NCBI RefSeq assembly: GCF_007970185.1
Contig: NZ_CP042431.1
Location: forward strand, 5,642,001-5,706,000
Direction: 5' to 3'
DNA from: Pseudobacter ginsenosidimutans
GTDB lineage: Bacteria > Bacteroidota > Bacteroidia > Chitinophagales > Chitinophagaceae
Length of the DNA: 64,000 nucleotides
The notes under the pieces were generated by a model that saw only the letters and a list, made by a program, of their open reading frames with translations, was not told the origin of the DNA and did no database searches. Of this stretch, positions 9,208 to 17,961 are shown in pieces. How positions within the stretch are numbered: position 1 is the first letter of the stretch; each line of letters opens with the position of its first letter. Position numbers and translations under genes: made by a program.

Positions 9208-10875
9208 ATGATCAAAACATACGATCCCGCAAAATATAAAACGCCCACCGGCTCCACCCTCAACTGCAAAGGATGGGTGCAGGAAGCGGCACTGCGCATG
9301 TTACTCAACAATCTCGATCCCGATGTGGCCGAACGTCCTGAAGAACTGATCGTGTACGGAGGAAGAGGCAAGGCCGCCAGGAATTTCGAAGCGCTTGACC
9401 TCATCATCAAAGGACTGAAAGACCTGGAAGAGAACGAGACCCTGCTCATTCAGAGCGGAAAGCCCGTTGGCATTCTCAGAACGCATAAGGATGCGCCCCG
9501 CGTGCTGCTCAGCAATTCACAGCTCGTTCCCAACTGGGCCAACTGGCAACATTTTGATGAACTGGAGAAAAAAGGACTGATGATGTACGGCCAGATGACC
9601 GCCGGCTCCTGGATCTATATCGGATCGCAGGGCATCGTTCAGGGCACTTATGAAACCTATGCAGCTGCGGCCGATAAACATTTCGGAGGAACACTTCGTG
9701 GTACCTTCAACGTTACTGCTGGCCTCGGTGGCATGGGTGGCGCTCAGCCACTCGCCATCACCATGAATGAAGGCGTGGCCCTGGTAGCGGAAGTGGAAAA
9801 ATGGAGGATCGAAAAAAGATTGCAGACAAAATATCTGGATGTGATGATCGAAGATATCGATGCCGCTATCGACCGTGCGCTGGAAGCCCGCGCAAAAGGA
9901 GAAGTGCTGAGCATCGGTGTTCTCTGCAATGCCGTAGACCTTCTGCAAAGACTGGTTGACCGCAACATAACCCCGGATACACTTACAGACCAGACTTCCG
10001 CGCACGATCCGCTGATCGGTTACTGGCCACACGAAATTTCCTATGAGCAGGCGAAAGTACTGCGCACGGAAAATCCACAGCAGTACATCGATTATGCTTA
10101 CAATTCCATGTACCGTCATGTTGAACTGATGCTGGAGCTGCAAAAGCGCGGCGCTATCACATTCGATTACGGCAACAATATCCGCGCACGCGCCAAAGAA
10201 AAAGGATTGCAGAACGCATTCGATTTCCCAGGTTTTGTTCCGGCCTATATCCGTCCGCTTTTCTGCGAAGGTAAAGGACCTTTTCGCTGGGCGGCGCTCA
10301 GCGGCGATCCTGTTGATATTGCTGTAACCGATGAACTGATCGGCAATATGTTCCCCGAAAACAAATCCTTGCAGCGCTGGCTGAAACTCGCAAAGGAAAA
10401 GATCGCCTTCCAGGGACTGCCTGCCCGCATTTGCTGGCTGGGACAGGGAGAGCGCGAACGCGCAGGACTGGCCTTCAATGAACTGGTGAAAAATGGAAAA
10501 GTGAAAGCGCCGATCGTGATCGGGCGTGATCACCTGGATACAGGTTCAGTAGCATCGCCCAACCGCGAAACCGAAGCCATGCTCGATGGCAGCGATGCAG
10601 TAGCCGACTGGCCATTACTCAATGCACTGGTGAATACTGCCGGCGGCGCCAGTTGGGTAAGCCTCCACCACGGTGGTGGAGTAGGAATGGGCTACAGCAT
10701 TCACGCAGGCATGGTGATAGTGGCTGATGGAACCGAAGATGCTGCACAAAGACTCGCCCGTGTGCTGAGGAACGATCCTGGTATGGGCGTGATCAGGCAT
10801 GCCGATGCCGGTTATGAACTGGCGATAGAAACAGCAAAAGAAAATGGACTTGACCTGAAAGAAAGATTGGGTTAA
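9208..10875 (+). CDS. hutU: Urocanate hydratase
   Basis: A 555-residue cytoplasmic NAD+-dependent enzyme converting urocanate to 4-imidazolone-5-propionate, step two of histidine degradation. The family opening [29 protein letters not shown], the segment [11 protein letters not shown], the NAD-binding Gly-rich part [17 protein letters not shown] and the C-terminal [15 protein letters not shown] are all seen. Length matches (about 550-560). Eleven bases separate it from hutH; a strong terminator follows. Step three (hutI) is not next to it but nearly 6 kb downstream. Confidence 0.97.
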   Translation: MIKTYDPAKYKTPTGSTLNCKGWVQEAALRMLLNNLDPDVAERPEELIVYGGRGKAARNFEALDLIIKGLKDLEENETLLIQSGKPVGILRTHKDAPRVLLSNSQLVPNWANWQHFDELEKKGLMMYGQMTAGSWIYIGSQGIVQGTYETYAAAADKHFGGTLRGTFNVTAGLGGMGGAQPLAITMNEGVALVAEVEKWRIEKRLQTKYLDVMIEDIDAAIDRALEARAKGEVLSIGVLCNAVDLLQRLVDRNITPDTLTDQTSAHDPLIGYWPHEISYEQAKVLRTENPQQYIDYAYNSMYRHVELMLELQKRGAITFDYGNNIRARAKEKGLQNAFDFPGFVPAYIRPLFCEGKGPFRWAALSGDPVDIAVTDELIGNMFPENKSLQRWLKLAKEKIAFQGLPARICWLGQGERERAGLAFNELVKNGKVKAPIVIGRDHLDTGSVASPNRETEAMLDGSDAVADWPLLNALVNTAGGASWVSLHHGGGVGMGYSIHAGMVIVADGTEDAAQRLARVLRNDPGMGVIRHADAGYELAIETAKENGLDLKERLG

Positions 10876-10894
10876 GCTTTTCAGATAAGATCAT

Positions 10895-10930
10895 AAGCCG
10901 CTTGTGAATTACAGGCGGCTTTTCTATTTT
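10895..10930 (+). terminator. Intrinsic terminator after hutU
   Basis: AAGCCGC (10895-10901) pairs with GCGGCTT (10915-10921), extended by TGT/ACA, and is followed by TTCTATTTT. Confidence 0.88.
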
Positions 10931-10993
10931 GTGGAAAGCTGGCCAGGAAAATGCTCCAATAGCATCTGTTCATAAATCAGCTACTTTCATTGT

Positions 10994-11497
10994 ATGAAGC
11001 ATCTATCCTTTTGTTTGTTAATTTTGCTAGCAGCCTGTACAGATATTTTTGCACAGACCGGCAAAGAAGAATCCATTATCCTCGATATCCGGAAGGAATT
11101 CACTGCTATCAATGCTGCTGAGAAAAAATACAAAGTATTGGCTTCCGAAGTGGAAGGGCTTTCTACTGAAGGCGGCGACATCAAAAAATACTACGACAGT
11201 ACCGAACTGAAAAAAGCGATCCTTACATTGTACGGCGAATCCGGAAAAATGATCGTTGATTATTACTTCTCCAACAATAACCTGATCTTCGCTTTCGAGA
11301 AAAATGAAAGCTACGACAAACTGATCTATCAGGGAAAAGTGAAAGTGGTGAGCACTATTGAGAACAGGTTCTATTTCGATAAAAAGAAACTGATCCGCTG
11401 GGTACAGGACAAAAAAATTAAGGATAAAAGTCTATATCCAGCACGCGAACAGGAGATCCTGGCAGACCTTGCGGGAGATCTGAAATTGATTGAATAA
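10994..11497 (+). CDS. Secreted or lipid-anchored protein of unknown function
   Basis: A 167-residue exported protein. The N terminus MKHLSFCLLILLAACTDIFAQ can be read as a lipoprotein signal with lipobox LAAC, or as a signal peptide cleaved after IFAQ; the sequence does not decide. The rest is charged and alternates hydrophobic residues, with no motif I recognise. It sits alone between the hut terminator and a convergent lipoprotein gene. No function assigned. Confidence 0.75.
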   Translation: MKHLSFCLLILLAACTDIFAQTGKEESIILDIRKEFTAINAAEKKYKVLASEVEGLSTEGGDIKKYYDSTELKKAILTLYGESGKMIVDYYFSNNNLIFAFEKNESYDKLIYQGKVKVVSTIENRFYFDKKKLIRWVQDKKIKDKSLYPAREQEILADLAGDLKLIE

Positions 11498-11512
11498 TAA
11501 AAAGGAACAAAA

Positions 11513-12271
11513 TCATTTGAGATCATAATACATATCTTCTCCATTTTCTCCTTTAACACAGATCAACATCGGAGAGATTTTTATGATCTTATAATTCTTT
11601 TGACTGAGCACAGTACCATCAAAATTATAGCGTGTTACTTTTGTAGCCAGATTCTTCGAGTAATAATTTCTGAACATAACAGGAGACCCCAGTTTATATT
11701 CCGGGTTAACTATGCTTCCATAAATATATTCATCGGTATGACTGGCAACCCAATTGGTTTGATCGGGGGAAAAAGATGATTGGGTAAGGATGCTTCCTTC
11801 ACCATCTCTTGAGAAAGTATAAAGCTGATAAGGATTTTCCACGCCCAATCTTGTTATAAACACTATGCAGGAATCAAAATATGGATCACTGTCTTTATAT
11901 CTGAATTCGTGCCTTAGCATTGTTTCTGGTCTTCCGTCAACCACTTCCTCTGTCATGCTCTTTAAGCGGCCATCTTCGAAATACGTTATCTTTTCAACGG
12001 TTCGCCAAAAACCGGCTATACTAACATGACTGTTCATTATCTCTGACAATTGCCCATCTTCATAAATAAATGAAGTACCACCACCTGCGTCTGTCACACC
12101 TGTAAAATCAACATACCTGTTGCTCAATAACCCTTTTTCATCGTATTCAAAAATTGTGGGGAAACCGAATCCATTTGCGTAGATCTTTACAAGTCTGAAC
12201 TTTCGATCTGTGCTTTTATTACACGCAATCAATCCAATAAAACAGAAGAAATACAATAATGACCATCTCAT
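11513..12271 (-). CDS. Lipoprotein with beta-rich repeat-like sequence
   Basis: About 252 residues with a lipoprotein signal MRWSLLYFFCFIGLIAC (lipobox LIAC). The mature part contains repeated short strand-turn units such as EYDEKGLLSNRY, YEDGQLSEI, YFEDGRLKSM and YNFDGTVLSQKNY, of the kind found in YD/Rhs-like and DUF4595-type Bacteroidota lipoproteins. An alternative ATG lies four codons upstream at 12283. Convergent with the 10994 gene, 15 bases apart. A surface-anchored or periplasmic protein of unknown role. Confidence 0.75.
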   Translation of the reverse strand: MRWSLLYFFCFIGLIACNKSTDRKFRLVKIYANGFGFPTIFEYDEKGLLSNRYVDFTGVTDAGGGTSFIYEDGQLSEIMNSHVSIAGFWRTVEKITYFEDGRLKSMTEEVVDGRPETMLRHEFRYKDSDPYFDSCIVFITRLGVENPYQLYTFSRDGEGSILTQSSFSPDQTNWVASHTDEYIYGSIVNPEYKLGSPVMFRNYYSKNLATKVTRYNFDGTVLSQKNYKIIKISPMLICVKGENGEDMYYDLK

Positions 12272-12653
12272 AAGAAAAGGCATTTTCAGTTAGTAGTTGG
12301 GGCTGGTACAAACCTGACAATGCATCATTCGTCAACGTTGCATCATCTTACCGCAACGGTGTGAATTCCCATAACGCTGCCGCATATACGATCTCCCATA
12401 CCCGATATTAATATCATTTTAATTATCCCTCAATGGGCACCCACAAAGCGTTACGGCGCTTTAACACCCCGTTAAACCTCATTATGTTTGCCTCTTCCGG
12501 CCTTAGGTTCTATCTTTGCATCACTTCCGTAAGGCATTATTCTATAATGTTTTATTAGCCCCAAGCTCCATGCCGGTGCATGGCCCTTTTTTTGAACCGG
12601 GAAATAAGGTACATTTTTCTAAGTTCCGTACTCCCCAAAATCTGAATAGTATT
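12272..12653. other. Regulatory region upstream of the trehalose genes
   Basis: No coding gene is seen. It contains the palindrome GATATTAATATC (12404-12415), AAAGCG/CGCTTT (12445-12450 and 12457-12462), TTTAAC/GTTAAA (12460-12465 and 12471-12476), the promoter at 12488-12518, and a leader of about 130 bases up to the ATG at 12654. Confidence 0.6.
12488..12518 (+). promoter_or_regulatory. Promoter of the TPS/TPP-GH15 operon
   Basis: TTG (12488-12490), exactly 20 bases, then TATCTTTG (12511-12518): a full match to the Bacteroidota consensus TTG-N20-TAnnTTTG. Transcription would begin near 12524. Confidence 0.75.
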
Positions 12654-14888
12654 ATGGCTAGACTGATCATCATTTCGAACCGATTACCTTTTTCCGTAGA
12701 TCATGATGGTGACCAGGTGAGCATCCGTCAGAGTTCGGGCGGACTGGTATCCGCTATCAAAAGTTATTTTGAATCCGACGCAGCCAAAAACAGCAATATC
12801 ACAGAGAAGATATGGATGGGCGTAGCTGACTTCTCCAGGGAGGATTTCGATAGGGAAGTGGTGCCCAAACTGGATAAGTATGATTTTACCGCATTGCCAA
12901 TATTCATAGATAAAGCACTATACAAAGACTATTACAATGGCTTCTCCAATTCAACGCTGTGGCCACTTTTCCATTATTTCCCTTCCGTAGTGGAATACCA
13001 TTCTCATTATTTCGAAGCCTATTCCAAAGTGAATTCTTTGTTCGCGGAAACCCTGTTGCCTATTCTGCAGCCGGACGATGTGATCTGGATACACGATTAC
13101 CAACTCATGTTGCTGCCCGGAATGCTGCGTGCACGAGCACCAAAGGCTACCATTGGCTTCTTTTTACATATTCCTTTTCCCAGCTACGAGATCTTCAGAA
13201 CATTACCCACAGATTGGAAAATGAACCTGCTCCGCGGCCTCATGGGCGCAGATCTGGTGGGATTCCATACCTACGATTATGTGGAGCATTTTGTACAATC
13301 TGTCCGTATGGTGCTGGGAGCCGATAATAGTTTCAGAAGTATCCAATACCAGAACCGTCTCGTGAAAGCTGATCTTTTTCCCATCGGCATCGATTATAAG
13401 AAATTCAGCAACGCCGGTAATGAACCTGAAGTGCAGGAGCTCAGAGCCGAAGTGCAAAAGAATTTCGAAGGGAAAAAGATCATCTTCTCGGTAGACAGAC
13501 TCGATTATACCAAAGGATTGATGGACCGTCTCATCGGCTTTGAATATTTCCTCAATCAACACCCTGAATGGCAGGAGCGGGTTGTGTTCATGCTGAACGT
13601 AGTGCCTTCGCGTGATGATATCATCGCATACACGAGAAGAAAAAGAACCATCGAAGAAAAAGTGAGCAGCATCAACGGTAAATTTTCCAGCATCAGCTGG
13701 CAGCCGGTAATCTATCGTTACATGCACCTTCCGTTCAATGAACTGGCGGCATTGTATCAATCCGCTGATGTGGCATTGATCACACCGCTGCGCGATGGCA
13801 TGAACCTCGTTGCCAAAGAATATGTGGCCAGTACCGTGAACCAGCGTGGCGTGCTGATCCTTAGCGAGCTCGCGGGAGCAGCCAGTGAGCTGAATGAAGC
13901 CCTGCTGGTGAATCCCACCGATGTGCAGGATGTCAGCAATGCCATCGCAAGAGCACTGGCCATGCCCATTCCGGAACAAAAACAAAGAATGGCGCTGATG
14001 CAAAAAAGACTCATCGATTACGATGTGATCCGCTGGGTGAACGATTTCCTGGACCAGCTCTCCAATGTGAAAACAGAACAGAACAAACAACAAACGAAAC
14101 TCCTGGACGATAAGATCACTGATCATATCCACCAGGCATATCAAAAAGCAAAAAAGAGAACTCTGCTGCTCGACTATGACGGTACACTCGTACAATTTGC
14201 CCGCCTGCCGCAGGATGCAAAGCCTACTAAAGAATTGCTGAAAGCTCTCACCAAACTGGCGGCAGACAAAAAGAACGAGGTTGTGATCATCAGCGGCAGG
14301 GAAGCAGATACCCTCGAAGAATGGCTCGGTAAATTACCAGTGACACTGGTAGCCGAACACGGAGCCAGCTATAAAATGAAAGGGGAAAAATGGACGCATT
14401 CCGAAACCATTTCAGACAAATGGAAAGAAGAGATCCGTCCCGTGATGCAGACATTCGTCAGCAGGTGCGTAGGCTCTTTCGTGGAAGAAAAGAAGAACAC
14501 CATCGCATGGCATTACAGGAATACCCACCCGGACCTCGGTTTCAGCCGCTCACGCGAGCTGATCAATAACCTCAATATGCTGCTGCAAAACACTTTGCTG
14601 CAGGTGATAGATGGCAATAAAGTAGTGGAAGTTCGCATGACCGGCGTAGACAAGGGAGTGATGGCGAGAAAGATAGTGCAGGAAATGGACCCGGACTTTG
14701 TACTGTGCATCGGCGATGATACCACAGATGAGGATATGTTCAAAGCGCTCGATGAAAGAGCATTCACAATAAAAGTTAGTAACGGACCAACGGCAGCACA
14801 GTTCACAGTACTTTCCCAACAGAATGTACTGCCTTTACTGGAAGAACTTACCCTGCCAATAACCAATTCAGCCTATGCCGGTTCATAA
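12654..14888 (+). CDS. Bifunctional trehalose-6-phosphate synthase/phosphatase
   Basis: A 744-residue cytoplasmic enzyme expected to make trehalose from UDP-glucose and glucose 6-phosphate. The N-terminal GT20 synthase (OtsA-like, about 1-470) starts MARLIIISNRLPF, has the family SSGGLVSAIKS, VIWIHDYQLMLLP, FFLHIPFPSYEIFRTLP, VDRLDYTKGL and TPLRDGMNLVAKEYV. The C-terminal HAD phosphatase (OtsB-like, about 500-740) has LLLDYDGTL with Asp507 and Asp509, VIISGREA, and GDDTTDEDMF. The ATG at 12654 gives the normal OtsA N terminus; an upstream TTG in frame lies inside the -7 promoter element. The fused architecture resembles that of plant and fungal TPS/TPP proteins. The GH15 gene overlaps its end by 14 bases. 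Confidence 0.96.
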   Translation: MARLIIISNRLPFSVDHDGDQVSIRQSSGGLVSAIKSYFESDAAKNSNITEKIWMGVADFSREDFDREVVPKLDKYDFTALPIFIDKALYKDYYNGFSNSTLWPLFHYFPSVVEYHSHYFEAYSKVNSLFAETLLPILQPDDVIWIHDYQLMLLPGMLRARAPKATIGFFLHIPFPSYEIFRTLPTDWKMNLLRGLMGADLVGFHTYDYVEHFVQSVRMVLGADNSFRSIQYQNRLVKADLFPIGIDYKKFSNAGNEPEVQELRAEVQKNFEGKKIIFSVDRLDYTKGLMDRLIGFEYFLNQHPEWQERVVFMLNVVPSRDDIIAYTRRKRTIEEKVSSINGKFSSISWQPVIYRYMHLPFNELAALYQSADVALITPLRDGMNLVAKEYVASTVNQRGVLILSELAGAASELNEALLVNPTDVQDVSNAIARALAMPIPEQKQRMALMQKRLIDYDVIRWVNDFLDQLSNVKTEQNKQQTKLLDDKITDHIHQAYQKAKKRTLLLDYDGTLVQFARLPQDAKPTKELLKALTKLAADKKNEVVIISGREADTLEEWLGKLPVTLVAEHGASYKMKGEKWTHSETISDKWKEEIRPVMQTFVSRCVGSFVEEKKNTIAWHYRNTHPDLGFSRSRELINNLNMLLQNTLLQVIDGNKVVEVRMTGVDKGVMARKIVQEMDPDFVLCIGDDTTDEDMFKALDERAFTIKVSNGPTAAQFTVLSQQNVLPLLEELTLPITNSAYAGS

Positions 14889-16656
14889 GTACAACCTTGG
14901 CATCGTAGGGAATTGTTCCTACCTCGCCTATATCGACACAAAAGCAGATGTTAAATGGATGTGCCTCCCAAAATTCGACAGCAGCTTCCTCTTCGGATCA
15001 CTGCTTGACGAAAAAAAGGGAGGGCATTTCAGCATTCAACCTGCAACAGAGAATTACACCAGCCGCCAGTATTACATTCCCAACACCAATGTGCTGTGCA
15101 CGGAATTCACCGCGCCGGACGGAGTGTTCCGGGTGGAAGACTGCGCCCCGCGCATGATCGTGCACGAAAGACAGTTCAGACCCCTCATGCTGGTGCGCAA
15201 GATCAAGCTCATACAGGGTGAGCCCGCCATCCGTATCGTTTGCCAGCCAACCGGTAATTACGGACGCATGGCGCCCGAGATCTATACAGGCAGTAACCAT
15301 CTCCGTTATATGGGGTTCGAGCAGCAGGTGCGCCTTACCACAGATGTGCCACTCAACTGGATCATCAAGGAACAACAGTTTGTGCTGGACCAGGACCGCT
15401 ACCTGGTGCTCACCTACGGCGAGCCGCTGGAAGCTCCGCTCAGGGAAACAGCCGAATCATTCATCAACCAGACCATCAAATACTGGCTGAAGTGGATCAA
15501 GAGTTCCTATATCCCGGAGATCTACCAGGATGAGATCATCCGCTCCGCACTGGTACTGAAACTTCACCAGTATGAGGACACCGGAGGCATCATCGCTTCC
15601 GGCACCACCAGTCTTCCTGAATTCCATGATTCCACCCGCAACTGGGATTACCGCTACTGCTGGTTCCGTGATGCTCACTACACACTCAAGGCATTTAACC
15701 AGATCGGTCACTTTGAGGAGCTTGAAAAATATTTCGATTTCATCCAGAATATCCTTCGAAACAACAATTCAGATACACTGCAACCACTGTACAGTATCAC
15801 AGGTGAAAAAGATATCGAAGAGATCACTATTGACCTCCATGGCTATCTCGGTAACCGCCCCGTACGCGTAGGCAACAAAGCTTATGTGCAGGTGCAGCAT
15901 GACGTATATGGACAAGTGCTGGTGAGCCTCCTGCCACTGTACACTGATAAACGTTTGACATTTACCAAAAAGAGCAGTTACAAATCCATCGTGCCATGGC
16001 TGCTCGCCCAGATTGAAAGAACGCTTACAATGCCCGATTCCGGATTATGGGAATTCAGGAATACAGTACAGGTGCATACCTATACCTTGCTCTTCCATTG
16101 GGCTGGCGCCAAAGCCGCATTCAAGATCGCACAGGCATTCAACGATGTGGAACTGATGAAGAAGGCAGATGCCATCGCACGCGAAGCAGACAGGCTGCTG
16201 GATACATCTTACGATAAAACGAGAAAAGTGTACCCGCAGGCAATCGGCACGCCCAACCTGGATGCCAGCACTCTCAGTATGGTCACCATGGGTTATATAG
16301 ATCAGAGCTCCGAAAAAGCAAAGCAACATATCGCCGAACTCGAAAAGGAACTGCTGGCCGATCACGGACTTTTTTATCGATATAAACACTATGATGATTT
16401 CGGTTTCCCGGATACCACTTTTCTCGTTTGCGCTTTCTGGTATGTGGATGCTCTGGCCTGCGTAGGCAGGGTGGACGACGCCATCAAAAACCTCAACCAG
16501 CTGCTGACATTCAGCAATCACCTGGGCATCTTCAGTGAAGATGTAGGTACTGATGGTTCCCAGTGGGGCAATTTCCCCCAAACCTACAGCCATGTGGGAC
16601 TGATCAATGCCGCTTTGAGGATCGCCAAAAAACTCGACAGACCGGAATTTCTATAA
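14875..16656 (+). CDS. Glycoside hydrolase family 15 (trehalase- or glucoamylase-like)
   Basis: A 593-residue protein without signal peptide. The N-terminal beta-sandwich domain starts NLGIVGNCSYLAYIDTKADVKWMCLPKFDSSFLFGSLLD, the usual GH15 opening; the (alpha/alpha)6 domain includes NWDYRYCWFRDAHYTLKAF. Predicted catalytic glutamates are Glu393 in GLWEFR (acid) and Glu555 in FSEDVGT (base), followed by QWGNFPQTYSHVGLINAA. The reading frame overlaps the TPS/TPP gene by 14 bases, so the two are translationally coupled. Because its partner makes trehalose and the enzyme looks cytoplasmic, a trehalase like the mycobacterial GH15 enzyme is plausible; glucoamylase is the main alternative. Its stop codon lies inside the hutI operator. 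Confidence 0.93.
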   Translation: MPVHKYNLGIVGNCSYLAYIDTKADVKWMCLPKFDSSFLFGSLLDEKKGGHFSIQPATENYTSRQYYIPNTNVLCTEFTAPDGVFRVEDCAPRMIVHERQFRPLMLVRKIKLIQGEPAIRIVCQPTGNYGRMAPEIYTGSNHLRYMGFEQQVRLTTDVPLNWIIKEQQFVLDQDRYLVLTYGEPLEAPLRETAESFINQTIKYWLKWIKSSYIPEIYQDEIIRSALVLKLHQYEDTGGIIASGTTSLPEFHDSTRNWDYRYCWFRDAHYTLKAFNQIGHFEELEKYFDFIQNILRNNNSDTLQPLYSITGEKDIEEITIDLHGYLGNRPVRVGNKAYVQVQHDVYGQVLVSLLPLYTDKRLTFTKKSSYKSIVPWLLAQIERTLTMPDSGLWEFRNTVQVHTYTLLFHWAGAKAAFKIAQAFNDVELMKKADAIAREADRLLDTSYDKTRKVYPQAIGTPNLDASTLSMVTMGYIDQSSEKAKQHIAELEKELLADHGLFYRYKHYDDFGFPDTTFLVCAFWYVDALACVGRVDDAIKNLNQLLTFSNHLGIFSEDVGTDGSQWGNFPQTYSHVGLINAALRIAKKLDRPEFL

Positions 16657-16686
16657 GCGCTTATATAAATAAACAATATTATCTTG
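16652..16686 (+). promoter_or_regulatory. hutI promoter with second MarR-type operator
   Basis: The palindrome TATAAGCGCTTATA (16652-16665) matches the core of the marR operator at 7092-7111 except for the two central bases. A weaker -7 element TATCTTG (16680-16686) lies 14 bases downstream, so the palindrome covers the -33 region. The ATG of hutI is at 16703. Confidence 0.65.
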
Positions 16687-16702
16687 CGGTAAATTAACCT
16701 GC

Positions 16703-17947
16703 ATGCCCGGCACCATTTTTACCAATATCAGGATACTCGTCAATACACGTACAGAATCCCATTTGTTGTACGGAAAGGAACTGGCAGAACTGCCATCTAT
16801 CCAAAATGGCTGGCTGCTGGTGGAAGATGATACCATTGCCGCCTACGGCTCCATGGATAACATGCCTTCCAGTTACAATTCCGTAAAAGAAATGGTGGAC
16901 GCGAAAGGTGGCCTGGTACTGCCTGCCTGGTGCGACAGCCATACACATATCGTTTTTGCAGGAAGCAGGGAAAATGAATTTGTAGACAAGATCAGGGGGC
17001 TCAGCTATGCAGAGATCGCAGCAAGGGGAGGAGGGATCCTGAACTCCGCCGGAAAGCTAAGAGAAGCCTCCGAAGATGAACTCTTCAATCAGGCCTGGCA
17101 AAGACTGGATGAGATCAGCAAACAAGGCACAGGAGCGGTAGAGATCAAAAGCGGCTACGGATTAACGGTAGAGAGCGAACTGAAGATGCTCCGCGTGATA
17201 AAAAAGCTCAGGGAGAAATCGCCTCTCAGTATCAAATCCACTTTCCTCGGCGCACATACCTATCCACCTGAATTCAGAGAGAACCACCAGGGATATATCG
17301 ATCTGATCATCAATGAAATGTTGCCAGTGATCGGAAGGGAAAAACTGGCCGACTATATCGATGTGTTCTGCGAAACGGGATTCTTCTCTCCCGAAGAAAC
17401 GGCTACCATTTGCAGGGCAGGCATGGAATACGGACTTAAACCGAAGATCCACGCCAATCAGTTGAATCTTTCCGGTGGAACGCAGGTGGGCGTAGCGCTT
17501 GGCGCCGTGAGCGTTGATCACCTGGAAACAATGGATGATTACGCCATCAAAACACTGGCCGCTTCCAAAACGATCGGCACACTCTTGCCAACTGCTGCAT
17601 TCTTCCTGCGCATGGGTTTTCAGCCAGCCCGTCAACTGATTGATGCCGGCTGTGCCATTGCACTGGCCAGCGATTTCAATCCCGGTTCTTCACCCAGCGG
17701 CAATATGAACCTGGTGCTGGCAATGAGCTGCATCCAGATGCGCATGTTGCCGGAAGAAGCTATCAATGCGGCTACGATTAACGGCGCTTTCGCAATGGAA
17801 CTATCGCAGGAGCTGGGCAGCATCACCGTTGGCAAAAAAGCTAATTTGCTTTTAACGCGTTCTGTGCCGTCAATATCTTATCTTCCCTACGCATTCGGTT
17901 CACCGCTGGTGAGCAGGGTAATGCTTGGAGGTAACTGGATCAGTTAA
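16703..17947 (+). CDS. hutI: Imidazolonepropionase
   Basis: A 414-residue cytoplasmic metal-dependent amidohydrolase that opens imidazolone propionate to N-formimino-L-glutamate, step three of histidine degradation. The metal-binding His80 and His82 lie in CDSHTHIVFAG; further signatures are IKSGYGLTVESELKML, TFLGAHTYPPEF, HANQLNLSGGTQVG, VDHLETMDD and ALASDFNPGSSPSGNMNL. Length fits (about 400-415). It begins the second hut block: hutI, a membrane protein 14 bases downstream, then hutG 27 bases further. Confidence 0.97.
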   Translation: MPGTIFTNIRILVNTRTESHLLYGKELAELPSIQNGWLLVEDDTIAAYGSMDNMPSSYNSVKEMVDAKGGLVLPAWCDSHTHIVFAGSRENEFVDKIRGLSYAEIAARGGGILNSAGKLREASEDELFNQAWQRLDEISKQGTGAVEIKSGYGLTVESELKMLRVIKKLREKSPLSIKSTFLGAHTYPPEFRENHQGYIDLIINEMLPVIGREKLADYIDVFCETGFFSPEETATICRAGMEYGLKPKIHANQLNLSGGTQVGVALGAVSVDHLETMDDYAIKTLAASKTIGTLLPTAAFFLRMGFQPARQLIDAGCAIALASDFNPGSSPSGNMNLVLAMSCIQMRMLPEEAINAATINGAFAMELSQELGSITVGKKANLLLTRSVPSISYLPYAFGSPLVSRVMLGGNWIS

Positions 17948-17961
17948 TGTAATTCGATAGC

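Noticed and set aside
9517-10533. 338-residue open frame on the minus strand
   Set aside because: Antisense to hutU, which shows all family motifs.
12516-12653. N-terminal extension of the trehalose synthase from a TTG
   Set aside because: The TTG is part of the -7 promoter element and the extra 46 residues are not OtsA-like.
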